Below are positions 39,098 through 47,018 of a stretch of DNA of 64,000 nucleotides, one piece after another. Source of the DNA: Hydrogenophaga sp. PBL-H3 (lineage in GTDB: Bacteria > Pseudomonadota > Gammaproteobacteria > Burkholderiales > Burkholderiaceae_C). Location: assembly GCF_010104355.1 (NCBI RefSeq), contig NZ_CP044972.1, positions 3,162,001 through 3,226,000 of the forward strand, written 5' to 3'. The position numbers were made by a program, and so were the translations under genes. Position 1 is the stretch's first letter; each line of letters starts with the position of its first letter. The notes below the pieces were generated by a model. It ran no database searches. It saw nothing but the letters and a program-made list of their open reading frames with translations, and was not told where the DNA came from.

Positions 39098-40147
39098 ATG
39101 ATCCAAGTCAACACCCTGCAGATCACCCCCGAAATCCTGACCCTCATCGCCGGGATTGACGAGTTCAAAGGTGCTTGGCGCGCGCTGGGCACCTTGGCTC
39201 CCGATCGGCTCTCAGCCCTCCGCCGGGTGGCCACCATCGAGAGCATCGGATCGTCAACGCGCATCGAAGGCAGCAAGCTGTCTGACCGTGAGGTCGAGCG
39301 CTTGCTGTCCAACTTGCAAATCAAATCGTTCGCCACCCGCGACGAGCAGGAAGTGGCGGGCTATGCCGGTGCCATGGAGTTGATGTTTTCATCCTGGCAG
39401 GACATCACACTGACCGAAAACCACATCAAACAGCTGCACCGTGACCTGTTGGTCCACAGCGACAAAGACGCTTGGCACCGGGGCAACTACAAGACTTCGT
39501 CCAACAGCGTTGTGGCCTTTGACGAAGCGGGCCAACAGCTGGGCGTTGTATTTGAAACCGCAACGCCGTTTGACACGCCGCGCTTGATGGCCGAACTGGT
39601 GACCTGGTTCAACGAAGAACGAGAGACCCGCAGGCTTCACCCGCTCTTGGTCATCGGCATCTGGGTCGTGGTTTTTCTTGAGATCCACCCTTTTCAAGAC
39701 GGCAATGGCCGCCTGAGCCGAGCACTGACCACCTTGTTGTTGCTTCAAGCAGGCTATGCCTATGTTCCCTATGCCTCGCTGGAAAGCGTGATCGAACTCA
39801 ACAAGGAAGCCTACTACCTCGCCTTGCGCCAGACCCAGGGCACGATTCGATTGGATGCGCCCGACTGGCAACCCTGGATCACCTTTTATCTGCGCGCCCT
39901 GAGCGAGCAAGTGCGCAAGCTCGGTCGCAAAGTCGAGCGGGAAAAACTGGTGCTGGCGGTGCTGCCGGAACTGTCCCTGCAAATCGTTGAGTTCGCCCGC
40001 GAACACGGGCGCATCTCCATGGGAGATGCCATCCGTCTGACGGGTGGCAACCGCAACACGCTCAAGCAGCATTTCCGTGCACTCGTCAGCGACGGCATGC
40101 TTGTTCAACAAGGTGCTGGCCGCGGCGTTTGGTACCAACTGAAATAG
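39098..40147 (+). CDS. Fic-domain protein with inhibitory motif and C-terminal winged helix
   Basis: 349 residues. An N-terminal Fic_N region holds the inhibitory helix motif STRIEG (S-x-x-x-E-G, about residues 50-55), marking a self-inhibited class II Fic enzyme. The core motif HPFQDGNGRLSR (about 193-204) has the catalytic His and the phosphate-binding loop, so the enzyme can transfer AMP or another nucleotide part to a protein hydroxyl. The C-terminal about 70 residues look like a winged helix (ISMGDAIRLTGGNRNTLKQHF). GC content and codon use are lower than in neighbours, suggesting acquisition. It stands between the dctP scar and the intact dctP. No antitoxin gene is adjacent. Confidence 0.87.
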   Translation: MIQVNTLQITPEILTLIAGIDEFKGAWRALGTLAPDRLSALRRVATIESIGSSTRIEGSKLSDREVERLLSNLQIKSFATRDEQEVAGYAGAMELMFSSWQDITLTENHIKQLHRDLLVHSDKDAWHRGNYKTSSNSVVAFDEAGQQLGVVFETATPFDTPRLMAELVTWFNEERETRRLHPLLVIGIWVVVFLEIHPFQDGNGRLSRALTTLLLLQAGYAYVPYASLESVIELNKEAYYLALRQTQGTIRLDAPDWQPWITFYLRALSEQVRKLGRKVEREKLVLAVLPELSLQIVEFAREHGRISMGDAIRLTGGNRNTLKQHFRALVSDGMLVQQGAGRGVWYQLK

Positions 40148-40176
40148 GTCATCCTTCGGCCGCGCCCTCGCCATAC

Positions 40177-40211
40177 AAAAAAAGCCAGCCCCTCGCGGGA
40201 CCGGCCTTTTT
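40177..40211. terminator. Bidirectional terminator between fic and dctP
   Basis: A run of seven A (40177-40183), a hairpin (40184-40206, about nine pairs with G-T wobbles) and TTTTT (40207-40211) serve both converging genes. Confidence 0.75.
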
Positions 40212-40228
40212 GCATGACAGCGTGACGC

Positions 40229-41248
40229 TTACTTCGCGCCGCGCGCCTTGGCCACGGCGGCCTGGGTTTCTTTCCACAGGTCCATGCCCACGTTGGTGGC
40301 GATGGTGGCGTTGATGCGGGTGAGCTGATCGCGCATGCGGCCGGCCTCGGCGGGGCTGAGCTGGTTCACCTGCATGCCCTTGCCCTTGAGTTCGGCCAGC
40401 GCCTTTTCGGCCTCGGCGCGCGTGTCCTGGCGCTCAAAATCGCGGCTCTTTTTTGCGGCGTCCATCAGCACCTTCTGCTCGTCCTTGCTGAGCTGGTCCC
40501 AGTACTTCTTGCTCACGGTCACGATCCAGGGGCTGTAGACGTGGTTGGTCACCGTCAGGTACTTCTGAACTTCGTAGAACTTGCTGGAGAGGATGGTGTT
40601 GTACGGGTTCTCCTGGCCATCCACCGTCTTGGTTTCCAGCGCGGTGAAGAGCTCGGAGAACGGCAGCGGCACGGCGTTGGCGCCCAGGGTCTTGAAGCTG
40701 TCGATGAACACGTTGTTCTGCATCACGCGCAGCTTGATGCCGTCCATGTCTTCGAGCTTGGTGACGGCGCGCTTGTTGTTGGTGAGGTTGCGGAAACCGT
40801 TCTCCCAGTACACCAGACCCACCAGGCCTTTTTCCTGCAGCTTGTCCATCACCTTCTGGCCCACCGGGCCGTCGAGCACCACGTCGGCTTCCTTGGCGTT
40901 GTTGAACAGGAAAGGCGTGTCCCACAGGGCCATTTCCTTGGTGATGCCCACCAGCGTGGCGGTGGAGCCCACCATCATTTCCTGTGCGCCGCCAATCAGC
41001 GCCTGCTGCATCTGCACGTCCGAGCCGAGCGCGGCAGCGCCGATGGCGCGGATCTTCATCTTGCCGCCCGAAGCCTTCTCGACCTCCTCGGCAAACACCT
41101 TGGTGGCGCGGCCCTGATTGGACACTTCGTTGAGGCCGTAGCCGAAGCGGATGATGCGCGGCTTGATGTCTTGCGCCAGCGCGGCGAAGGGCGCGGCGAA
41201 AGCTGCCGCAGCGGTGGCGGCGATGAGGGTGCGACGGAACAGGGTCAT
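40229..41248 (-). CDS. dctP: TRAP transporter substrate-binding protein DctP (probable gluconate/sugar acid)
   Basis: 339 residues. Signal peptide (ending ALAQDI), then the TRAP receptor fold: RFGYGLNEVSNQGRATKVFAEEVEKASGG, LRVMQNNVFIDSFKTLGANAVPLPFSELFTAL (the central block with the carboxylate-binding arginine) and TVDGQENPYNTI. It delivers an organic anion to DctQM. Its operon begins with gluconokinase under a GntR-like regulator, so gluconate or a related sugar acid is the likely ligand. It is the last gene of gntK-dctQ-dctM-dctP. Pieces of a paralogue remain at 38940-39014. Confidence 0.9.
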   Translation of the reverse strand: MTLFRRTLIAATAAAAFAAPFAALAQDIKPRIIRFGYGLNEVSNQGRATKVFAEEVEKASGGKMKIRAIGAAALGSDVQMQQALIGGAQEMMVGSTATLVGITKEMALWDTPFLFNNAKEADVVLDGPVGQKVMDKLQEKGLVGLVYWENGFRNLTNNKRAVTKLEDMDGIKLRVMQNNVFIDSFKTLGANAVPLPFSELFTALETKTVDGQENPYNTILSSKFYEVQKYLTVTNHVYSPWIVTVSKKYWDQLSKDEQKVLMDAAKKSRDFERQDTRAEAEKALAELKGKGMQVNQLSPAEAGRMRDQLTRINATIATNVGMDLWKETQAAVAKARGAK

Positions 41249-41296
41249 GACAGTCTCCTTGGGGTGGTGAGGGGTGAAGGGGTGGGAAATGAAGGG

Positions 41297-42589
41297 TCAG
41301 CGCATCCACGCCACGGGCGCGGTGACGATCTGCGGGAACGCGATGAACAGGGCGAGAACGAGGATGTAGGTGAACAGGAACGGATTGACGCCCTTGATGA
41401 CCTGGTGCATGGGCAGGCGCCCCACACCGGCCACCACGTTGAGCACGGTGCCCACCGGCGGCGTGACCAGGCCGATGGCGCCGTTGAGCACGAACATGAG
41501 ACCGAAGTACACCGGGTCGATGCCCGCCTTGACGGCAATGGGCAGCATCACCGGCGCGAAAATCAGAATGGTGGGCGTGAGGTCGAGCGCGGTGCCGATC
41601 AGCACCAGCACGACCATCATGGTGATCATGAGCACGCGCGGATGCTCCACCAGCGGACCCAGCCAGCCGGTGAGCGTGGACGGCAGATCGGCCAGCGTGA
41701 TCATGTAGCTGGCCACCGCAGCGCCCGCGCACAGGAACATCACCACCGAGGTGGTGCTCGCCGCGCGCACCAGCACGCCGTACACCTCGGGCAGGCGCAT
41801 CTCGCGGTGCACGAAAAGCGCGATGACCAGCGCGTAGGCTGCGGCCACCACGGCGGCTTCGGTCGGCGTGAACACACCGCTCTTCATGCCGCCAATGATG
41901 ATGACCGGCATCAGCAGCGCCCACAGCGCGCGGGCGGTGAGGCGCAGGCGCTCGGCCATGGGCACCGGCGGATGGCTCTCCAGCGTCATCTTGCGCAGCA
42001 CCACGCGCCACGCCACCACCAGCGCCACGCCCATGATCAGCCCGGGCACGATGCCCGAGATGAACAGCGCCGAGATCGAGGTGTTGGTGGTCACGCCGTA
42101 GATCACGAAGGCCATGGACGGCGGGATGATCGGACCGATCACGCTGCCCGCCGCAATGAGACCGGCGGACGACGCCACCGGGTAGCCGTGCTTGCGCATC
42201 ATGGGCAGCAGGATGGCCGACATGGCGGCCGCATCGGCCAGCGCCGAGCCCGACATGGCCGAGAGCAGCACCGCCGCGCCAATGGCCACATAACCCAGCC
42301 CGCCGCGCACGTGGCCCACCCAGGCCTGCGCCATGTCGATGATGCGTTTGCTGATGCCGCCCGTGTTCATGAGCTCACCCGCCAGGATGAAGAAGGGCAC
42401 GGCCAGCAGCGGAAAACTGTCGACACCGGCCACCATGTTCTGGGCCAGCAGTTGCGTGTCCCAGAAATCCATCACCCAGGCCATGGCAGCCCCGGTGAGC
42501 AACAAGGCAAACGCCATGTTCATGCCGATGCCCATGAGCATCACCATGCCGGCCATGAAGACCACGAAGGCCATTGCTTCAACCGACAT
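41297..42589 (-). CDS. dctM: TRAP transporter large permease DctM
   Basis: 430 residues with about 12 membrane segments. Family blocks are VPFFILAGELMNTGGISKRIIDMAQAWVGHVRGGLGYV, SGSALADAAAMSAILLP, and IPPSMAFVIYGVTTNTSISALFISGIVPG in the first half, and GLVTPPVGTVLNVVAGVG in the second. It is the ion-driven transport subunit of a TRAP carrier, working with the small DctQ protein. A GGAGG-type site (CGGAGGTTTCTC) precedes the ATG. The 68-base gap to dctQ can fold into GC-rich stems. Confidence 0.93.
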   Translation of the reverse strand: MSVEAMAFVVFMAGMVMLMGIGMNMAFALLLTGAAMAWVMDFWDTQLLAQNMVAGVDSFPLLAVPFFILAGELMNTGGISKRIIDMAQAWVGHVRGGLGYVAIGAAVLLSAMSGSALADAAAMSAILLPMMRKHGYPVASSAGLIAAGSVIGPIIPPSMAFVIYGVTTNTSISALFISGIVPGLIMGVALVVAWRVVLRKMTLESHPPVPMAERLRLTARALWALLMPVIIIGGMKSGVFTPTEAAVVAAAYALVIALFVHREMRLPEVYGVLVRAASTTSVVMFLCAGAAVASYMITLADLPSTLTGWLGPLVEHPRVLMITMMVVLVLIGTALDLTPTILIFAPVMLPIAVKAGIDPVYFGLMFVLNGAIGLVTPPVGTVLNVVAGVGRLPMHQVIKGVNPFLFTYILVLALFIAFPQIVTAPVAWMR

Positions 42590-42657
42590 GAGAAACCTCC
42601 GTGCTGCGCACTGCGGTGCGAGCTTGCTTGGAGCGGTCCTGCGCTGCGCTCATCACA

Positions 42658-43149
42658 TCACTCCATCTCGGCCTGATGGCCCAGGTCCAGCGGGGTGCGC
42701 TGCACGATTTCGATCAGCACCATGAGGCCGATGGCCAACGAACACAGCAGCGCGGGCAGCGGCAGCAGCGCCACCGGGTAACCCAGCACCACCGAATTGC
42801 TGTCCATGCCCACCACCACCTGCTGCCAGGCGCCCCGACCCAGCAACACGCAGGCCAGCAGCACCAGCAGGCGAATGGCCAGCGTGGCCGTGGCGAACAG
42901 CGCGGGTTTGTCGCGCAGCGCGCCTACCAGGCTGGTGAAGGCCATGTGCTGGCCCAGCGGGTAGGCGGCGGTCGCGCCCAGAAACACCATCCACACAAAC
43001 AACAGGCGCGAGAGCTCTTCAGTGGCGTTGATGCCGCTGTTGAAGCCGTAGCGCAGCACCACGTTGCCCAACACACACACCACCATGCCGCCCAGGCACA
43101 GTGCGAGCAGGGCCTCGGCCCCGTGCTTCAAAAAAGGTCCCGGTTTCAT
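42658..43149 (-). CDS. dctQ: TRAP transporter small permease DctQ
   Basis: 163 residues with four membrane segments. NATEELSRLLFVWMVFLGATAAYPLGQHMAF is the conserved central block of the DctQ family. It forms a complex with DctM in the inner membrane. Its ATG overlaps the gntK stop (ATGA), so kinase and transporter are translated together. The open frame upstream belongs to another frame of gntK and is not part of this gene. Confidence 0.9.
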   Translation of the reverse strand: MKPGPFLKHGAEALLALCLGGMVVCVLGNVVLRYGFNSGINATEELSRLLFVWMVFLGATAAYPLGQHMAFTSLVGALRDKPALFATATLAIRLLVLLACVLLGRGAWQQVVVGMDSNSVVLGYPVALLPLPALLCSLAIGLMVLIEIVQRTPLDLGHQAEME

Positions 43150-43685
43150 GAGCGGTTCTCCAGGGTGGTGGGGGCTGGCTCGCTGCGCACCCAGCGCACC
43201 ACGGCCGAGCCCAGGTCTTTGAGCGACTGCGTGGCGTCCAGGGGCAGCACGCCGGGTTCCAGCCGCGGATCTTCCAGGGTGGCGAACTGGCTGGCCACCA
43301 GGCTCACCGGAAACAGGTGCGCTGGCCGCGCGGCCACGCGAGCGCGGGCCTGCTCCTGCGTGAGGTCGAGAAACACAAAACGCAGGCCGGGCGCGGCGGC
43401 GCGCAGTCGGTCGCGGTAGCGCCGCTTGAGTGCCGAGCAGGTCAGCACCACGCCTTGCGGGTGGGCCTGCAGTTGCTCGGCCAGGGTGTCGAGCCAGGCG
43501 GCGCGATCGTCGTCGCTCAGCGGGGTGCCGCTGCGCATCTTGGTCACGTTGCCTTCGGAGTGGAAATCGTCGCCTTCGAGCAGCGGCACGCCCAGCGACC
43601 CGGCGCACAACTGGCCCAGGCTGGACTTGCCGCAACCCGCCACGCCCATGACGACGAGGGAGGTGTTTTCGGGCCGGATGTTCAT
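43146..43685 (-). CDS. gntK: Gluconokinase
   Basis: 179 residues of the shikimate-kinase-like gluconokinase family: P-loop VMGVAGCGKSSLGQ, LLEGDDFHSEGNVTKMRSGTPLSDDDRAAWL, and CSALKRRYRDRLR. It phosphorylates gluconate to 6-phosphogluconate, the substrate of Edd. As the first gene of gntK-dctQ-dctM-dctP it ties uptake to catabolism. A TAGCGCT palindrome lies nine bases upstream of the ATG, over the ribosome-binding region, and a related one lies near the divergent regulator. Confidence 0.95.
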   Translation of the reverse strand: MNIRPENTSLVVMGVAGCGKSSLGQLCAGSLGVPLLEGDDFHSEGNVTKMRSGTPLSDDDRAAWLDTLAEQLQAHPQGVVLTCSALKRRYRDRLRAAAPGLRFVFLDLTQEQARARVAARPAHLFPVSLVASQFATLEDPRLEPGVLPLDATQSLKDLGSAVVRWVRSEPAPTTLENRS

Positions 43686-43691
43686 TTGGTT

Positions 43692-43704
43692 GGTAGCGCT
43701 GTCC
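43692..43704. promoter_or_regulatory. GntR-type operator candidate next to gntK
   Basis: GGTAGCGCTGTCC, centred on the self-complementary AGCGCT, overlaps the gntK translation start region. It is the reverse complement (one mismatch) of the site at 43817. LacI-family repressors favour such palindromes with a central CG, and the TAGCGCT core recalls the site reported for Pseudomonas GntR. Confidence 0.55.
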
Positions 43705-43816
43705 CGTTGGGCTAAAAAAATGGGCGGATTGCCTGCAAGGCATCGCCGCTGCTCCTCGGCGACTGCTCCAGGGAATACCTGAGATTTCAGGGTAAATTCG
43801 GGTGGCGCAGGGCTTC

Positions 43817-43830
43817 GGACAGCGCTATCC
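43817..43830. promoter_or_regulatory. GntR-type operator candidate next to gntR
   Basis: GGACAGCGCTATCC is a nearly perfect palindrome 38 bases before the regulator start and about 125 bases from the matching site beside gntK. Two sites in one divergent region fit looping or dual repression of gntK and of the regulator itself. Confidence 0.55.
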
Positions 43831-43868
43831 TAACGCCACACGATCCGCACCAAATACCGGGAAAACCC

Positions 43869-44894
43869 TTGGAACCGACCGAACGCAAGCGCCGCCACAG
43901 CGGGCGCACCACCCTCAGCGACGTGGCCCTGGCCGCCGAGGTCAGCCCCATCACCGCCTCGCGCGCCTTGCGCGGTGAACGCGGCGTGGCGGCCGATCTG
44001 GTGGAGCGCGTCAAGCGCGCGGCCGAGCAACTGGGCTACGTGCCCGACCCCGCCGCACGTGCCCTCGCCTCGCAGCGCAGCACCCAGGTGCCGGTGCTCG
44101 TGCCGCTGCTGTCCAACGCCTTGTTTGTCGACGTGCTCGAGGCCGTGCACCGCACCCTGCTGCCCCACGGCTACCAGCCCATGATCGGCGTGACGCACTA
44201 CGAGCCGCAGGAGGAAGAACAGCTGCTGCGCAGCTACCTCGCGCACCGCCCCGCCGGCCTGTTGCTCACGGGTTTTGACCGCACCGAAGCCGCGCGCCAG
44301 ATGATCGCCGCCAGCGGCGTGCCCTGCGTGTACCTGATGGAGCTCACGCAAGCGCCCAACGTGTACTGCGTCGGCTTCTCACAGATCGAAGCCGGCCACG
44401 CCATCACCGAACACCTGGTGCAGCGCGGCCGCCAACGCATCGCCTTCGTGGCCGCCCAGCTCGACCCGCGCACCATGCAGCGCGCCGAGGGCTACCGCCG
44501 CTGCCTGCGCGAGCACGGCCTGTACGACGCGCGGCTCGAACTGCTGAGCCCACAACCGTCGTCCATGCGCCTGGGTGGTGAATTGCTGGAAGACCTGCTG
44601 CGCACCAGGCCCGAGGTGGACGCAGTGTTCTTCTGCAACGACGACCTGGCCCAAGGCGGTCTGCTGACCGCGCTGCGCCTGGGGGTGGACGTGCCCGGCC
44701 GCATCGCGGTGGCCGGCTTCAACGACCTCTCGGGCAGCGACCAGATGGTGCCGCCCCTGACCACTGTGCGCACCCCTCGCAACGCGATGGGCGAGGCGAG
44801 TGCGCAGATGCTGCTGGGCCTGATGCGCGGGGAAGTGCCGGTGCGCAATTCGGTGGATCTGGGATTTGAGTTGCTGGTGCGCGGCAGCAGCTAG
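43869..44894 (+). CDS. gntR: LacI-family regulator of gluconate genes (GntR-like)
   Basis: 341 residues. An N-terminal LacI helix-turn-helix and hinge (TLSDVALAAEVSPITASRALRG...VSPAARALASQRS-like) is followed by a periplasmic-binding-protein-like effector domain (VLVPLLSNALFVDVLEAVHRTLLPHGYQ to the end). Divergent from gntK, it should repress the gluconate operon until gluconate or 6-phosphogluconate binds. No ATG or GTG lies before the HTH in frame, so TTG 43869, after CGGGAAAACCC, is taken as start. The stop is seven bases from that of the convergent GFA gene. Confidence 0.88.
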   Translation: MEPTERKRRHSGRTTLSDVALAAEVSPITASRALRGERGVAADLVERVKRAAEQLGYVPDPAARALASQRSTQVPVLVPLLSNALFVDVLEAVHRTLLPHGYQPMIGVTHYEPQEEEQLLRSYLAHRPAGLLLTGFDRTEAARQMIAASGVPCVYLMELTQAPNVYCVGFSQIEAGHAITEHLVQRGRQRIAFVAAQLDPRTMQRAEGYRRCLREHGLYDARLELLSPQPSSMRLGGELLEDLLRTRPEVDAVFFCNDDLAQGGLLTALRLGVDVPGRIAVAGFNDLSGSDQMVPPLTTVRTPRNAMGEASAQMLLGLMRGEVPVRNSVDLGFELLVRGSS

Positions 44895-44901
44895 CCCGAC
44901 C

Positions 44902-45255
44902 TCACAAGGCTCTGCCGTCGAAGTGGTGCACCGGGATCGCGGCGAGGTCGATGGTCGCCAGGCACCGCAGGTTGATGGCCGCCACGGCATTGCCCTTGGG
45001 ATCGGTGCCCTCGCCAAAGGCGTGGATGCCGCAGGTGGTGCAGAAGCGGTGCTTGATCACGTGCTTGTTGAACAAATAGGTACCGGCGTCGGCATCGGGG
45101 GTCTTCAGCCGGAGGCTGGCACGGGGAACGAACCACAGCAGCGAAGCCCTTTTCGAACAGATCGAGCAGTTGCAGGCCAGTCCACTGTCGATCGTGCCCT
45201 CGACTTCGAAAGCGATCTTGCCGCAGTGGCAACTGCCGGTGTAGGTGGTGGTCAT
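44902..45255 (-). CDS. GFA/CENP-V family zinc protein
   Basis: 117 residues. The zinc-site cysteines of the GFA (glutathione-dependent formaldehyde-activating-like) fold are present: GSCHCGKIAFEVEG, ACNCSICSKR, and FCTTCGIHAFGEG. Proteins of this fold bind zinc; some react with glutathione adducts, most are of unknown role. ATG 45255 begins the family sequence with a GGAG-like CCGGGAGCC before it. It does not appear to belong to either sugar operon. Confidence 0.87.
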   Translation of the reverse strand: MTTTYTGSCHCGKIAFEVEGTIDSGLACNCSICSKRASLLWFVPRASLRLKTPDADAGTYLFNKHVIKHRFCTTCGIHAFGEGTDPKGNAVAAINLRCLATIDLAAIPVHHFDGRAL

Positions 45256-45537
45256 GGGTTCTGGCTCCCGGTGGTGTTCTGGCGAAGACCCGACTGTAGT
45301 CAAGCGACGGCCCAGCGGGGAGTAACAAGCGCGGCGTGAAAGAACGATGGCATCCACAGCCCCTCATGCCGCAAACTTTGCCCCACTTCCTAGGGTAAAT
45401 CCCAGCCCATAAACGCAAGAGAGTACGGAACACCCCCATTTCTGTACAAACCGCGCGCGCCGCCGTGCCCAGAATTCGTCCACGGTCTGCAGGAGACCGT
45501 CGCATCCGCACCCCAACCAAAACGCAGGAGACAAACC
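45256..45537. promoter_or_regulatory. Regulatory region before the polyol ABC operon
   Basis: This 282-base gap holds no gene. At 45390-45403 lies CTAGGGTAAATCCC, part of which (AGGGTAAAT) also occurs at 43789-43797 in the gntR-gntK region. At 45417-45460 are AT-richer bases with GTAC boxes. The operon's AraC-type activator probably binds here, but no clear half-site repeat could be fixed. Confidence 0.3.
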
Positions 45538-46848
45538 GTGAAATTCCGCCTCGCTTCTGTTCTGGCCGCCGCCCTTCTGGGCGCCGGCATCGCACATGCC
45601 GCCAACACCGAACTCGTCATTGCCACCGTGAACAACGGCCACATGATCGAGATGCAAAAACTTGGCAAGGTCTTCGAGACCGCCAACCCCGACATCAAGC
45701 TCAAGTGGGTCACGCTCGAAGAAGGTGTGCTGCGCCAGCGCGTCACCACCGACATCGCCACCAAGGGCGGCCAGTTCGATGTGATGACCATCGGCATGTA
45801 CGAAGCGCCGATCTGGGGCAAGAAGGGTTGGCTGCAGGCCTTGAAGACCGACGGCGCCTACGACGTGGACGACCTGCTGCCCGCCATCCGCAGCGGCCTG
45901 TCGATCGACGGCAAGCTGTTTGCCGCGCCGTTTTATGGCGAGAGCTCGATGCTGATGTACCGCAAGGACCTCGCCGACAAGGCCGGTGTGCAGGTGCCCG
46001 AGCGCCCGACCTGGGTGCAGGTCAAGGACCTCGCGGCCAAGATCCACGACCCCAAGAACGGCGTGTACGGCATCTGTCTGCGCGGCAAGCCGGGCTGGGG
46101 CGACAACATGGCGTTCCTGTCCACCCTGGTCAACACGCACGGCGGTCAGTGGTTCGACATGCAGTGGAAGCCACAGCTGGAGAGCAAGCCCTGGAAAGAC
46201 GCGATCACCTTTTACGTGGACCTGCTGAAGAACTACGGCCCACCCGGCTCGTCGGCCAACAGCTTCAACGAGATCCTGGCGCTGACCAACTCGGGCAAGT
46301 GCGGCATGTGGATCGACGCCACCATTGCCGCCTCGTTCGTGAGCGATCCCAAGCAGTCCAAGGTGGCTGACCAGATGGCCTTTGCGCAAGCCCCCACCGC
46401 CGTGACGCCCAAGGGCGCGAACTGGCTGTGGTCGTGGAACCTGGCCATCCCGGCCGGTTCGCAGAAGGTGGACGCGGCGCAGAAGTTCATCACCTGGGCG
46501 ACCAGCAAGGACTACATCCAGCTCGTGGCCAAGACCAATGGCTGGGCCAACGTGCCCACCGGCACGCGCAAGAGCACCTACGCCTCGCCCGAGTTCCAGA
46601 AGGCGGCCCGCTTCGCTGCGGCGGAGAAGATGGCCATCGACTCGGCCAACCCGACCGACTCGACCCTGCCCAAGAGCCCGTACGTGGGCGTGCAGTTCGC
46701 GGCCATCCCGGAGTTCCAGGCGATCGGCATCGCGGTGGGTCAGCAGATGAGCGCGGCCCTGGCCGGCAAGACCACGGTGGACGCGGCACTGAAGGCTTCG
46801 CAAGTGGCGGCTGATCGCGAGATGAAGAAGGCCGGGTACTACAAGTAA
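45538..46848 (+). CDS. Polyol ABC transporter substrate-binding protein (SmoE/MtlE-like)
   Basis: 436 residues. Signal peptide (1-21, ending AHAAN) and a large SBP_bac_1-type binding protein: ELVIATVNNGHMIEMQKLGKVFE, FDVMTIGMYEAPIWGKKGWL, and SMLMYRKDLADKAGV. The pattern fits sorbitol/mannitol receptors (SmoE, MtlE). The start is GTG 45538, at the signal-peptide methionine position. It leads an operon of receptor, two permeases, ATPase, SDR, polyol dehydrogenase, AraC regulator and xylulokinase. The ligand may be mannitol, sorbitol or D-arabinitol. Confidence 0.85.
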   Translation: MKFRLASVLAAALLGAGIAHAANTELVIATVNNGHMIEMQKLGKVFETANPDIKLKWVTLEEGVLRQRVTTDIATKGGQFDVMTIGMYEAPIWGKKGWLQALKTDGAYDVDDLLPAIRSGLSIDGKLFAAPFYGESSMLMYRKDLADKAGVQVPERPTWVQVKDLAAKIHDPKNGVYGICLRGKPGWGDNMAFLSTLVNTHGGQWFDMQWKPQLESKPWKDAITFYVDLLKNYGPPGSSANSFNEILALTNSGKCGMWIDATIAASFVSDPKQSKVADQMAFAQAPTAVTPKGANWLWSWNLAIPAGSQKVDAAQKFITWATSKDYIQLVAKTNGWANVPTGTRKSTYASPEFQKAARFAAAEKMAIDSANPTDSTLPKSPYVGVQFAAIPEFQAIGIAVGQQMSAALAGKTTVDAALKASQVAADREMKKAGYYK

Positions 46849-46865
46849 GCCCCGGGGGCTGTCGG

Positions 46866-46981
46866 CTCCCTCCCCCGCTGGGGGAGGGTCGGGGCGGGGG
46901 CACGCTGGCAGAAGCTTTGTCGGCGAAGACCTTTGCCCGGAGACGGCCCCCACCCCTGCCCTCCCCCAGAGGGGGAGGGAG
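46866..46981. repeat. Long inverted repeat between receptor and permease genes
   Basis: A 36-base arm (46866-46901, CTCCCTCCCCC...) is matched by its near-exact reverse complement (46946-46981), separated by about 44 bases. Each arm also folds on itself (CCCTCCCCC with GGGGGAGGG). It can form a very stable structure in RNA or a cruciform in DNA and could hold permease expression below that of the receptor. Confidence 0.75.
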
Positions 46982-47018
46982 TCTTCTCCTCAGCGTCTGT
47001 CGTCTTCAGGGTCTCACC

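Noticed and set aside
42620-42631. GAGCTTGCTTGG, also present at 60790-60801
   Set aside because: A 12-base match is expected many times by chance in 64 kb, and the flanks do not match. Not called a repeat family.
43730-43752. Hairpin TGCCT-TGC-AGGCA followed by a T-run in the gntK leader (minus strand) as a possible attenuator
   Set aside because: The stem has only five pairs and about nine bases separate it from the T-run, so termination is unlikely.
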